Source: Purshia tridentata (taxonomy: Eukaryota > Streptophyta > Magnoliopsida > Rosales > Rosaceae). Taken from it: a DNA stretch of 21,551 nucleotides. A model generated the notes under the pieces. The model saw only the letters and a program-made list of their open reading frames with translations. It had not been told where the DNA came from and made no database searches. A program made the position numbers and the translations under genes. This document shows, in pieces, positions 8,654 through 18,659 of this stretch. The DNA lies in NCBI GenBank assembly GCA_003254885.1, contig QANT01007585.1, positions 1 to 21,551 on the forward strand, read 5' to 3'. Each line of letters starts with the position of its first letter. Positions within the stretch are counted from its first letter, which is position 1.

Positions 8654-9197
8654 AGCCAATATATAAATAGGGCTATGATTGTTACTAACAATTAGTAACA
8701 ATATGTAAGTGCAGTTATGATTGTTACTACTTGTCAGTAACAATATAAGTAGAGTTATGATTGTTACTGATTGTATATAAATGGGGCTATGATTGTTGCT
8801 GACAATCAGTAACAATATGTAAATACGGCTATGGTTGTTATTACTTGTCAGTAACAATATAAGTAGAGTTATGATTGTTACTGACTGTATATAAATGGGG
8901 CTATGATTGTTACTGACAATCAGTAACAATATGTAAATGCGGCTATGGTTTAACAATATATAAGTGGGGCTATAATTGTTACTAACAAACAGTAACATTA
9001 TATAACTGAAGCTATGATTGTTATTGACAAGCAATAATAATCTGTAAGTGGGGCTATGATTGTTACTACTTGTCAGTAACAATACATGGGGTTTGATTGT
9101 AACTGACAATCAGTAACAATATGTATAGGGCTATTAGTTTTAGTAACAACGTAATTGGTGCTATGGTTGTCAGTAACAACATATAGGTGGGACTATA
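8654..9197. repeat. Palindromic minisatellite (about 45-60 bp units)
   Basis: About a dozen diverged units of the form GGGGCTATGATTGTTACTGA-CAA-TCAGTAACAATATGTAA. Many carry the inverted repeat TTGTTACTGA/TCAGTAACAA with a 3-base loop. A longer block recurs at 114-bp spacing (TTGTCAGTAACAATATAAGT at 8731 and 8845). The array was cut by the solo LTR at 9198 and resumes after it (about 11449-11475) with CTATAGTTGTTACTGCTTG. An open frame on the minus strand (8627-9109) only reflects the repeat. Confidence 0.88.
9193..9197. repeat. Left target-site duplication CTATA
   Basis: CTATA precedes TGATAGGACC and is repeated exactly at 11449-11453. Confidence 0.93.
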
Positions 9198-9907
9198 TGA
9201 TAGGACCGACCCCGAATTCCACCCTGAAATTCGGTGTAATCCTGCGAGAATCCAATATCAAGGAAAATCCTACCGAAAATTCGTCAGAACCTCCCTTGAA
9301 ATTGGACTAACCCTTTTTAAACACCTGTGAAAGCACTTTCAATATCAGCTCCTCTACCACAACCAAAGGGTCTCTGACCCAAATAAGTTTGAACCCAACT
9401 AATTGAGTGATCATTAGATTATCAGAGCTGTGTTACAAGATTTACTAAAGAAATGAGGTTACAAAGATAACTAAATTCCTACAAGTTACAGGGTTAACTA
9501 ATTGCCTCGACGTCTTTGGCTCGATCACTCCACCGCTCCAACCTGGGGAAAAATTTAAAACAACAATAAGGAAAAACTAGTGAGATAGCTCAATGAGTGG
9601 ACGAAGGTGATACTGTTTAAACTTAAGTTATAAAAATCCATTTATTATAACAAACTACAAAAATAAATTAATTTCAAGACCTCACGTTTCTTTTTGAAAA
9701 TCCCCCAGTTTTACAACATTTCATAATATCTATTGAAAACTCTATGTAAATCACCATCTTAAAATTTGTTTTGAAAATCTCGGATAAGTCAATAAACTAA
9801 TTAAGCTCACAAATATCAAATTTAAGCAGAAAATTCATATCAATAAAAGATTATCCTTGTAAACTGATATGATAAAGAAACTCCCACCCAACTAGTTACC
9901 CACCAAA

Positions 9908-10035
9908 TCTGCCATACATGCGTAGGGCCCACAACCTGCCATACGCATGCAGGGCCAATAATCCTGCCGTACATGTGCAGAGCCGTAGTCTGTCATACAC
10001 ATGCAAGGCCAATAAACTGCCATACGTGCACGCAG
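9908..10035 (-). repeat. 27-bp tandem repeat block of the inverted LTR
   Basis: Units of the form CTGCCATACnnnTGCAGGGCCAATAA, the reverse complement of the block at 5959-6114 but more diverged. Confidence 0.82.
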
Positions 10036-11002
10036 GATCACCCCCAAAGGCCAAGGCGTCCCGGCACACGGTCCAAAGCCTACGTGTGTACCGTGATGGG
10101 TGCCAAAGACCTATCTGAAATCATGTGCTAAAGGAGTACCAATTGGGTGCTTTGAAAACAATACCAAACTGTAAATCTCTTTTTAATAAACCAACCCTCC
10201 AATAATTCAAGATATAAATAAACCATATGCGCATAAACTGAAAAACCAAAATCATTTCAAGCTTCAACGGCTCAAAATACTCATCATGAAAATAATAAAA
10301 ATACCAAATTCACTCTCATGTATCAAACCTCAAAGCACTCTCAAATAACCAATAATACTTATTTGAGAAATCCTAAAAATCATTATTAAAATCCAATAAC
10401 TGAACAAAATTATCATGAAAATAAACAAACACTTCAAACCTCATGTCAAAGATATAAATTAAAAGTAAAACTATAAAGCTCCTTAAAACACTTTCAATTT
10501 AAAGTCCACTCACAGTGAGGTAGCTTAGCTTTGATCCTTCGTCGGATCGCCTCGAGCTTTTAGAATCTCGCCAAAAACCTGGGCCAACCGTGGCCGGAAG
10601 CGGCTGGAATCGACGAAGGAGTTCACGATGCAGCTAGTCTTTCCAAGCTCTTTGCTGTGCGTGGGAGCGGCAGCCGGCGAGGAGGAGGGCTGGGACGAGA
10701 GGGCTGGAGCCTGGGGAAGCTTTCCTGCCAGTTCCCGCCGCCTGGCAACGCTGGAGGTGGCCGAAGCTTAGAGCTCCAGTCGCGTGCAAGTGAGAGGAAA
10801 GGAGAGAGAAGGGCCTACGGGGTGAGGGAGCTGGCTGGGCGGCGCGAGAGGAGGCTGAAGGGGTCGCTGGTGGCTGGATTTGGTCGGAGACTAGCTGGAA
10901 ATGGGGGTGGCTAGGTTGGTGTCGCACGCACAGGGGAGGAGGAGAAGAGAGAGTCACCGAGGGGGGGCTGTGCGAGAGAGAGAAATAGGAGAGAGAGGAG
11001 GC

Positions 11003-11020
11003 TTCCAGAAATTTCTGGAA
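11003..11020 (-). promoter_or_regulatory. Perfect four-unit heat-shock-element-like palindrome in LTR
   Basis: TTCCAGAAATTTCTGGAA is an 18-bp perfect palindrome and reads TTCnnGAAnnTTCnnGAA, four alternating units of the heat shock factor site. It lies where the other LTR has TTCCAGAAATTT plus the TATA box. The match is seen directly; a response to heat is inference. Confidence 0.55.
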
Positions 11021-11448
11021 TATTAAAAGCCACATGTAAAAATTACAAGTTTGCCCCTTACTTTAAACGTCCATAACTTCTAAACCGTAGCTCCGTTTGA
11101 TGCGTACTTCGTGTCTATGAACTCGTGGAGTCGAGCTCTGCGTAACCATGTCAAAGTCAAAGTTGAAAACCAATTAATTCAAAAAGTCAACTATTGGCCT
11201 CTTGTCATGTTTAAAACTTCCAAACCGTACCTCCAAACGGGATATGCCGCATGTCAACAAACCCGTAAGCTCGAGACCTTCCTAACGGACCCAAGGTCAA
11301 AATTAAAATCTTACTAGAACCCAAAGTCAACCTTGGCCCCATCTAAATTTACACTTATTCCAAAATAATTTGTAATTTCTTTAAATCCAATTCCAACATC
11401 TCTAAGTGCCACACAAAGTTAAGCTTAATAAAAATACGAGTCGTTACA

Positions 11449-11806
11449 CTATAGTTGTTACTGCTTGTAGTAAAAATAAAATGTCATTGCCATTGTGTTT
11501 TTTTCACTGTACAATTTTGAATGTGATTTTTTTAAGTATTATTTCAATAACCTAAAAGCAGACAACACCTAACAAGTTATGATAGTTCAATAATAAAATA
11601 ATGAAATATACATGAAAATGCATAGTGGAGTATGTAGTAAGTTGTAAGAATTTATTAATAAAAAAGAACATGAAATGAGAGTTGTCAGAACTTATTAATA
11701 AAATAATGAAATGAACATGAAATGACAACGTAGGCTGTCATAGAATAACCAGTGGTAGTGTTGTAATTTGTTTTTTTTAATGGCTTTTTTTTTATGTCTT
11801 TGATCA
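11449..11806. other. CTATA duplication, end of the minisatellite, then AT-rich sequence; no gene
   Basis: 11449-11453 is the right target duplication CTATA and the minisatellite resumes briefly. A diverged ~60-bp direct repeat follows near 11640-11725 (TTATTAATAAAATAATGAAAT and ACATGAAATGA blocks). No coding sequence is recognised. Confidence 0.55.
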
Positions 11807-11897
11807 TTTTAAAAAGTGGGCCGGCAAGGTAATTGACTTCCGTATATGGGCTTAATGAACAATAAAAGTGCCCAAATGGACTTATAAAAAAAAATCC
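11807..11897 (-). repeat. Partial copy of the inverted-repeat end sequence
   Basis: Contains TTTTAAAAAGTGGGCCGGC, GGGCTTAATGAACAATAAAAG and CCCAAATGGACTTATAAAAA. It matches 19886-20383 in the same direction (after removing the MITE there) and the reverse complement of 12606-12700. It shows the uninterrupted sequence at the MITE insertion point. Confidence 0.75.
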
Positions 11898-12281
11898 TTT
11901 TAATTTTTTATATTTAATTTTTAGTTTTGAATATTATAATATGCTTTTGTAATTTATTATTATTATTTTATGTTCATGTGGCACTACACATCATTAAAAA
12001 ATCCAGTCCACAAAAGCCATGCTGGCATTTAACGCTAGACCCAACGGAATCCCTTACGACTCATTATTTTCGAAAGCTAGTGGACATGTTAGAAAGTTTT
12101 TACACTTTATGGACCCATTTGAAAGCACTCCTATAGTTTGTAAAGATAATCTGTAATTTGAGCCTCAATTTAACACTTGCAGCCATTCAATCAAGAACAA
12201 AAAACTGAAATTAGAGTAAACAAAGAGAAAAATTAAAAAATTAGAACAAACAAATTAGAATTTCGGAAAAAAAAATTCTTC

Positions 12282-12605
12282 TTACCCAAAGCGATTGGAG
12301 TGCAGAGGGTTTGACTTGGGGTGGCTATTTTTGAGTAATGGCAGAGAGGTTTTGAGTGATACTGAGATGGGGAGACTGAGAGACAGGGAACGAGTAGATA
12401 TAGAGAAAGTCAAAATCGTCGTACACCACTGGTAGCTGAAGGTCCGAGTCACCAAGATAGCTGAAGCTGTCACCATGGGATGGAGACAATTGGTGATTAG
12501 TCAGTTGGTGGTTTGGGGTGGGGGTGCTTGAGTGAAGGAGGGGAGGGATTGAGGGAGGAAGGAGATGGAATTTGTTTTTATTTTTATTTTTAATTGATTT
12601 AAAGT
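12282..12605 (-). other. Promoter/leader-like sequence, no recognised protein
   Basis: Reading the minus strand, a pyrimidine-rich stretch (CTCCTTCCTCCCTCAATCCC) leads to ATG codons near 12475 and to a GGTAAGAAG donor-like site near 12285. Two overlapping open frames exist (12282-12476 and 12325-12675), neither resembling a known family. It may be a 5' untranslated exon carried by the element that starts at 12606, or an unrelated relic. Confidence 0.3.
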
Positions 12606-12905
12606 TTTGAGATATTTTTTTTAAAAGTCCATTTAGATAAAAGTTGTGTTTAAAAAACCACATGCAGAAGCCCAATTCCCAGTCGTCCCAGTTTTTAAAA
12701 TCAGGAGCTATAATAATGGCATTACTATAGCAACTTTGAGAATTGTTACTGTATTCTTACTTTGCAAAAAACTTTTAAAAAGCAAATTATACAAATTATT
12801 AATTTTTTTCAATTTTTTTTTTGTATAAACACATAAAAATAGCATAAAAACTCGTTTTTTTTTTCTATATCTAAAAAATTGTTACTATTGGACAGTAATA
12901 ATAAG
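12606..12905 (+). repeat. Left copy of a long inverted repeat (TIR-like)
   Basis: Aligns with the reverse complement of 19695-20383 from TTTGAGAT through AAGTCCATTT, TTTTTAAAAnCAGG, ATTCTTACTTTGCAAAAAA, AAACACATAAAAA and TATCTAAAAAATTGTTACTA. Similarity is high in blocks, with short indels and a 398-bp MITE in the right copy. The two arms face each other across about 6.8 kb. The class is uncertain; no flanking duplication could be defined. Confidence 0.72.
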
Positions 12906-13060
12906 GTGATTTTTACTGCCCAACAGTAACAGTAATATGATTGTTAATCTTGAACAGTAACAATCCCCTTATTATTATTGTTGGACAGTAACAATCACCT
13001 TATTATTATTGTCTAATAGTAATAATCACTTTATTGTTACTACTCCAAAAATAAAATTTC
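12906..13060. repeat. Subterminal palindromic repeats
   Basis: Several units of (GAAC/GGAC)AGTAACAATCnCCTTATTATTATTG, alternating in orientation so that TTGTTACTG and CAGTAACAA pair. The core is shared with the minisatellite at 8654-9197 and with 19640-19730, which suggests these belong to one transposon family. Confidence 0.7.
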
Positions 13061-13386
13061 CAACTCCAAAAATAAAAATTACATGCTTACAGTAATAAAA
13101 CTTGAATCAGGCAATAAACTAGTCAAACATAAATCAAGATTACTCAATCAATCAATTCATACACACCCAATATCAGAAATTCATATATTTTCACATATAA
13201 CCTAGCAAATATATCAATAATGCCTTCAAACAAATGCTTATAAGCTAAACACATATCATCATCTATAGGTGCTTCATAGTCCAAGGAAAAGAAATAATTA
13301 TTAGAACTGAGAATGAGTTTCTGCCTCTGAGTTCGGTTGAGATGGGTTTTGATGAAGTGGGTTTCTGTGGTAAGATGGAATCATGA
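13061..13386. other. AT-rich sequence, no gene recognised
   Basis: On the minus strand a short open stretch at about 13150-13310 reads DYEAPIDDDMCLAYKHLFEG, which I do not recognise. It could be chance in AT-rich DNA or another exon relic beside those at 13387-13940. Confidence 0.25.
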
Positions 13387-13557
13387 CTTCAATTCCTCTA
13401 CAGTTAAATTATCAGAAGACTCCACCTTCTTGTCATTTTGAACAACTTCATTTCCAGAAGCAATACTCTATTCTACTTCTTTACATGCTTGTCCGTCCCT
13501 TCTCAATTTATTCACTGAATTCTGACTTGCAAAAGCTCTTGGGTTAAATGTAACTCC
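13387..13557 (-). pseudogene. Unrecognised exon-like fragment
   Basis: After an acceptor-like CTTGGTAG the minus strand reads GVTFNPRAFASQNSVNKLRR, then one TAG, then SIASGNEVVQNDKKVESS and NLTVEELK. The composition looks like plant coding sequence with a single nonsense codon. A 30-nt exon-like piece at 13847-13818 (LTAVAFDIIE, bounded by AG and GT) lies upstream and joins in phase. I cannot name the family. Confidence 0.35.
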
Positions 13558-13855
13558 CTACCAAGACATAAATGCAAAGTGTTCTAGATTATAATTTAGA
13601 CAATTGAGAGTTCATGTATCTTTCTTAAGAATATAGACCAAACAGTATAAAAATGGGTGCACTTCGATGCAAGGCGAGCAAACCCAATTTTTAATACTCA
13701 GTAGTAAGGCAACGTCCAATGCAAAATAATCCAATTCGTGAATTAAACAATTCAAAATTTACATGCTCAACCTTAATAGAAAATAAGGCACCTGATAATA
13801 AATACATTTTGAATTACCTCAATAATATCAAATGCCACAGCAGTTAACTGAAAAC

Positions 13856-13940
13856 CTGGCCTCTGCGAGGCATTTCTGATTTCTTAAGCTTTTTCATTGC
13901 ATATACATGACAAGTTGGTCTTTTTCCTGCAAACACGAAC
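13856..13940 (-). pseudogene. Exon fragment of an NDR-type AGC protein kinase
   Basis: The minus strand reads VRVCRKKT, then, after a one-base shift, HVYAMKKLKKSEMPRRGQ. This is the start of the NDR (nuclear Dbf2-related) kinase domain around the ATP-binding Lys in VYAMKK; relatives have MLRRGQ where this copy has MPRRGQ. It is preceded by GGTGCAG and followed by GTTTTC, both plausible splice borders. It is 85 nt long, one more than the 84 nt needed for 28 codons, which matches the frameshift seen. Neither the Gly-rich loop exon nor the following EHV-type exon was found nearby, so this is an isolated captured or relic exon, not a kinase gene. Confidence 0.78.
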
Positions 13941-14128
13941 CTGCACCATAAAGTGACATTTTACTGATCAAAAACTTATATCAACCACATGAGACAGAAC
14001 AATTATAGTAGCTATTGGGAGCAAAAACATAACAATATACTGCATTTTAATTGTACAACTTTTGGAATTGGAAGCACACTAATGCTTATCTATACGCCAA
14101 AAATAAGTTCTTTGCTTCCTTCTTGCAG

Positions 14129-14294
14129 CAAAACTACACTGTTTTGACAAAAGTTGACATTCATCAACATGAAGAGGAGGATATTATGAGGATATCTACA
14201 GTTCTTTCCATTCCGAAAGTTGCAGCTAGCATACTGCTGCACTACTATAATTGGAATTTCCTCCATGTGGCCACTAGGTGGAAGTTAGTAAATG
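14129..14294 (+). pseudogene. Exon fragment of an ARIADNE-like RBR ubiquitin ligase
   Basis: After a clear acceptor (CTTCCTTCTTGCAG) the plus strand reads QQNYTVL, then DIHQHEEEDIMRISTVLSIP, KVAASILL and YYNW, ending before GTATGT. This matches the N-terminal region of plant ARIADNE proteins, upstream of RING1, where a DI...(E/D)DI.(R/K)(I/V)STVLSI and LL..YNW pattern is conserved. The DEWFADEE that normally follows is lost. No RING cysteines are found nearby. It is a lone exon, on the strand opposite the kinase fragment 190 bp away, so the two were not taken from one gene. Confidence 0.65.
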
Positions 14295-14649
14295 GTATGT
14301 AACCATCCAAAGATAGGACCACCTTCAGGAACAAATATTTCAAAAAATTTATATGTATTAATTAAATTCCTACTTTATATAATATTTTCTTTTAGCATCC
14401 AGGCCATGGATCACTTAGAGTTCTCTACATAGAGACAAAAACAAGTCTATTATTAGGTTTCATATCTAGATAAGTTTCCTTTGAACAGCTATTTGTTTTC
14501 CAATTCATACACGGAGGGTAAAGACCACCACAGTCTCCAATCGCAGGAGCCAATCTTTTTTATTCGTTCAACAAATAAAAATCACAAAACCTAAAAATTG
14601 ACATACAAGACCATGGGGAAAGAGAGCCCATGATCAAAGGAGTAGAGAT
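14295..14649. other. Non-coding, nothing recognised
   Basis: AT-rich sequence after the ARIADNE-like exon. A TTTTCTTTTAG tract near 14390 resembles an acceptor, but no open frame of a known family follows. Confidence 0.4.
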
Positions 14650-15038
14650 ATACCAAAATCAAGTTGAGTCACGACCAAATTCACCCAAAAGCTTGCCGGA
14701 AAGCCGCTGACTTTTGAGCATCGATCCATTGTCATCGCTGGGCGAATGGATGATAAAAGGCCATGGGAAGGAAGATGAGAGAGAGGTGAGCATGGCAGGG
14801 GGGTCTCGCCGCCATCCATGGCCGGACAATGATGCATAAAGGAGAGAGAGATTAACGGTGAAAAGAGAATGAAGGTTGTATGAGTGAGGAGGGAGAAATG
14901 AGAAAGTTAGTGGGAGTGAGAGATGACGTGAAACAAAGAGAGTTGAAAAAGTTAGAATGTGGACCGGTTGAAATAAAAAGTGAGCCAGAAAAACATCACT
15001 TGTACCGGCTGGGCCCAATAAAAAGGTGGACTATATAG
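14650..15038 (-). other. Promoter and leader-like sequence on the minus strand
   Basis: On the minus strand CTATATAG (15031-15038) is followed by TTGGGCCC, a site II-like element, and a CT-rich leader with ATGs near 14850-14810. Overlapping frames (14659-15018, 14634-14837) encode Ser/Leu/Pro-rich sequence without a recognised domain. It points towards the minus-strand kinase exon, so it could drive a chimeric transcript, but no mature transcript can be shown. Confidence 0.35.
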
Positions 15039-15437
15039 GGAGAAGGGTGCTCAAAGTAGATGTATTGGTAATTATCTATAAAGTTTTTAGCGTATTAGAA
15101 ATTTTTATTACTTTATTTTGTTCATGTTGCAAATTATATAAGGAAAAAATAGGCCCACAAAGTTAAATCTTCAAAAGAAAGGAGTTCCAGAAAAACCCTT
15201 TCTAAGAATGGCAAATTGGCCATGTAGGTATTATATTACCAATCTTTTACAATATCAAAATTTTTTTGTCGAAGTGGATGAATTGACAAAAAGGACACTG
15301 TTACATCACCAATTTTGACATATTGGTTGAAGGAATTGACGAAAAGGGTAAAGTTGGACATATAAGTGATATGTTTATGAATTCATACCATTTTATATCT
15401 CTTTTATTTAGTTTTTGTGAGTTAATTTAAATAAAAG
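15039..15437. other. Non-coding, nothing recognised
   Basis: AT-rich DNA with short imperfect repeats (GAATTGACnAAAA near 15280 and 15333). No gene or element border recognised. Confidence 0.5.
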
Positions 15438-17276
15438 TGTTACATTTCAATTAGCTTTGTGTTTTTAGGCTTTCAAGCAATAAAATGAGAAATAACACCA
15501 TTTATGCTTTAAAATAGATTTTGATACGAAACCAATTGGTAATGGTAGCTAATACCTTTAAGTCTTCCTAGGTCCAATTTCATGATATTTGAGGACTTCT
15601 AAGGCTTTTATTTGGGAATTCAAACTCTACCCCAGAATTGCACCCGAGTAGAAGTGTTGTTTGGAGCATACCTTTTTGGTCTCGTCTTGGATTGGAGTAT
15701 ATGGTATATGGTTGGAAAGAAGACATCAAGGGCTTTAATTTGATATATTAAACTCAATTTTTTGGGTTGTTTTGGGCACTCAAATCGCATTGTAAAATCA
15801 GCTCAAGAATTTTGGCGCAAGAAGACAAAAGGTTCAAAAAGCATATTTTCCATTTTGGGAAGATGCTTCACATGTGTTTCTACCCTCCTCTTTGCTAGCC
15901 CATGTCTAGTAAAGGTTGAATTCAACATGGTCAAGGCTCTAATTAAGGTAATTTGGGCATCCATCTATCTCCACAACCCTAAAGAATCATCCGAAGAGAG
16001 AAAATATGAAATATTCAAATTTTTGAACTCATCTAACCTTATCTCTTCATCTTTTCTTTTCCTCTTATCCTAGTCACACATCACAACCACTCTCACTCTC
16101 TCAATTTTGAATTTACCTCACCATACAAAGAAAACCTTCACTACATCATTGAATCCATCATCTCATCTCAAAAACACACATTTCATCTTCCATCTTACAA
16201 AACCCTAGCACTTTCTCATCTCTCTCCATCATTTTTTTTGTCCATCTTCCCTTGATCAACTCGTCCTCTCCAAAAAGCTAAACACCATCACCAAACTCAT
16301 CCCACCATATTCACTACCATTCTTGCAAGATGAGCTTGCAAGCACTTGAGACAATAAGCTATTTTTTGGGCATCCTCGGAGGAGTGACACCCCTTGAGAG
16401 CTTGGCTTAAACATCTAGAGTTTTCTCTTTTCCCTCTTGTTTCCATTTATATTTCAATTTATGATATTGTTTGTAAATTTATGAATAGTGAGTAGTTTCT
16501 TAACTTGGGGCTAGAGATGTAGCCCTAGCCTAACCATGTAATGAACACATGTTTTTGTGATATAAATGCATTTTTGGATATACATGCTCTTATACTAGCT
16601 AGTTTAATGATCATGATTTGTGTGTATGAACTTACCATTTGGGCATATGAGGAATGTTGTCATGTAGAAATTAGAGATTGGTAACCTTTAGTTTCTAAAA
16701 CTTGTTGCATAAACGTGTGGTAATTTAAAAGCACTTTGGTTGGATTGTTTTAATTGCTTGAATTTCTCTTCCTTAGTACTTTATGCACCTATGGTTAGCT
16801 ATCACCTTGGTTGGGATAGTTAATAACATGAAAGTGGATCTGCCCTAATTCACCTTGGCCGAGAGTTAGGAGGGAAGCTAATATACCTAATTTGGCATAA
16901 TTAATCATTGTGTTGTTTGTTATATGAAATGGGTAGTGTGAATGCTAAAACCCCAAACACGAAATCCAATATCATTATCAATTTAATTTGTACTTGAATT
17001 TGCTTGCTTCCCATTTTAAATTAGTTTGTCTTTAATTTTAGTGTTACTTGTTATCATCACTCAACCAACTAACAACCAAACACTACTCATTTGTGCATAT
17101 CATGATGCTTAGTTGTGGCTTTGCATAGTACATAGTAGCTTATTTATTAGTTTTTATCCTAAAATCAATCTAGCTTGTGGTTGAAGTCTCAATCCAATCT
17201 CTTGACTACGACAACCCCTTACTTCTCAATTCATACTAAAACTTGACAACCATACACTTGAGGTAGAGAAATCACA
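15438..17276 (+). mobile_element. Probable solo LTR of a second LTR retrotransposon family (1839 bp)
   Basis: Begins TGTTACATTTC and ends GAGAAATCACA (TGT...ACA). The 5-bp flanks are AAAAG and ATAAG, four of five matching. Inside are TTTTTAGGCTTTCAAGCAAT near the start, a pyrimidine-rich leader (16040-16330), GGGGCTAGAGATGTAGCCCTAGCC with CCATGTAATGAACACATG, and a terminal TACACTTGAGGTAGAGAAATC. This layout resembles LTRs of plant Ty3/gypsy non-chromoviral elements (Tat/Athila type), from general memory only. The open frame at 15762-16073 is not supported as a gene. Confidence 0.5.
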
Positions 17277-17281
17277 ATAAG

Positions 17282-18400
17282 TTAGTTATGAGTAATAAAG
17301 TACAACACATAAGGTAGTTATAGATGGTAAAATAGGTCAAAAAAGAAGTAACATGTGATAAACTGATAAAGTGAGAATTATTTTCAAATTTGGGGAGTAA
17401 AACAGATTATAAGCCAATTTCTCAAATATGATTATTGGTATACTTAATTAGATGGCATATCTTAAATCTTTAATATTATAATGTTAGGAGAGATGTTTGG
17501 TATTATAAGTTTCACCAAATTGAGATTGCCCAAAACATCCTTCATTCAAAAATACATTCACATTAAAACAACTTAACAAATGAGGGTGTAATTGTAAATA
17601 TAAAATTTAAAATATAAAAAACACCCCACTTCCTTAAAAGGTGGAGTGGAGAGAGTGGTGACAATTTATTAAATGAACACAAATTATATAATAAAAAATA
17701 CAATATAAATGTCAATTGACACATGCGAAGAGCATGCTAAGAGTCTAGTATCATATATGAGAGCATTCATGATGCTCTAACAAGTAAAAATCAATATACA
17801 TACTTTAACAATATTTGATAATATATTTGGTAATTCTATTATGCTTTATTTATGGACCAATTACAAATACATTAATAAAAATTTTCACAATTACATTTTA
17901 ATTAATGCACTTTTTCATAATTTTATTTGAGTCATTATTGACCAAACTTTAAAAAATAAATTACAATAGATTAATAAGTATACTTTAAAATTCATATTTG
18001 GATTTGGATTTTTATTAGGTTTGTTTTTGACAGCTATGCAGCAAAATGGCTTAGAGCTCAAAATCCGAGACCTAAATCCTAAGCTTTAAGCTTCATAACC
18101 CTAATTCTAAACCCTAACCCTATTTATATATCATGTACCACATTTTTATATCATACATCACATTCATATACCATAAACTAAATTAAGGGCACGACCTCAT
18201 AAGTAATAAAAAATAGATGGGCAAATTGGTATTTTTCAATGCATAAAATACATGACATCATTAAGTAAGTTGACCTTAGTTTAATGACTAAACTGAAATA
18301 CAATTTCAAAACTTAGTAATCTTTATGAAAAGTAAAAATTTACATTGACCATTTTGACCTTATGTAATATTAAAATATTTTATTGATTTGAATATAATTT
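17282..18400. other. Intergenic AT-rich sequence, no gene recognised
   Basis: No open frame above background. A purine-rich GGTGGAGTGGAGAGAGTGG occurs at about 17640. A telomere-like motif is listed separately. Confidence 0.5.
18096..18122. repeat. Short interstitial telomere-like motif
   Basis: ATAACCCTAATTCTAAACCC continues as TAACCCT: degenerate plant telomere units (AAACCCT). It could be a telo-box of a promoter or a repair scar; it is too short to call. Confidence 0.45.
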
Positions 18401-18659
18401 AATATTTATTTTAAGAATGTATTCAAGAATAGTTAAAAATTCAAATAATTACCAATACCCCCACTTTAGACTTCTTTTTTCCTTTAAAATTCACATTTTT
18501 ATTGGACTTTCCAACCAGTCCACTTATTGTATTTTCAGCCCAGTTTTTATTCCACCTGATCCACCTCTTAATTTTACTTTTGTTCTCATTTATCTCTTCC
18601 GTCTCTCTCCCACTCCCTCTCTCATTTCTCTTGGGTACTATACAAAACTGCCAAACCTT

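Larger units (their letters stand above)
9198..11448 (-). mobile_element. Solo LTR of the same family (2251 bp), intron-less form, inverted
   Basis: On the minus strand it starts TGTAACGACTCG (11448) and ends GGTCCTATCA (9198), flanked by the perfect duplication CTATA. It matches the LTR at 3770-6800 along its length: the GTTGACTTT region, the TTCCAGAAATTT promoter block, the GC-rich leader (10620-10990), the TCACTGTGAGTGGAC block and the 27-bp repeats. It lacks the 816-bp intron-like segment. No gag-pol is present, so it is a solo LTR. It inserted into the palindromic minisatellite. Open frames at 10634-11035 and 10657-10914 are shadows of the GC-rich leader. Confidence 0.93.

Noticed and set aside
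8627-9109. 160-codon open frame on the minus strand
   Set aside because: Low-complexity translation of the palindromic minisatellite; it has no domain and is periodic with the repeat.
8654-9197. CRISPR-like array
   Set aside because: Repeats are diverged, contiguous and without unique spacers of fixed length, in a plant genome; it is a minisatellite.
10634-11035. Overlapping GC-rich open frames on both strands
   Set aside because: They correspond to the GC-rich untranslated leader of a solo LTR; the other LTR lacks equivalent frames.
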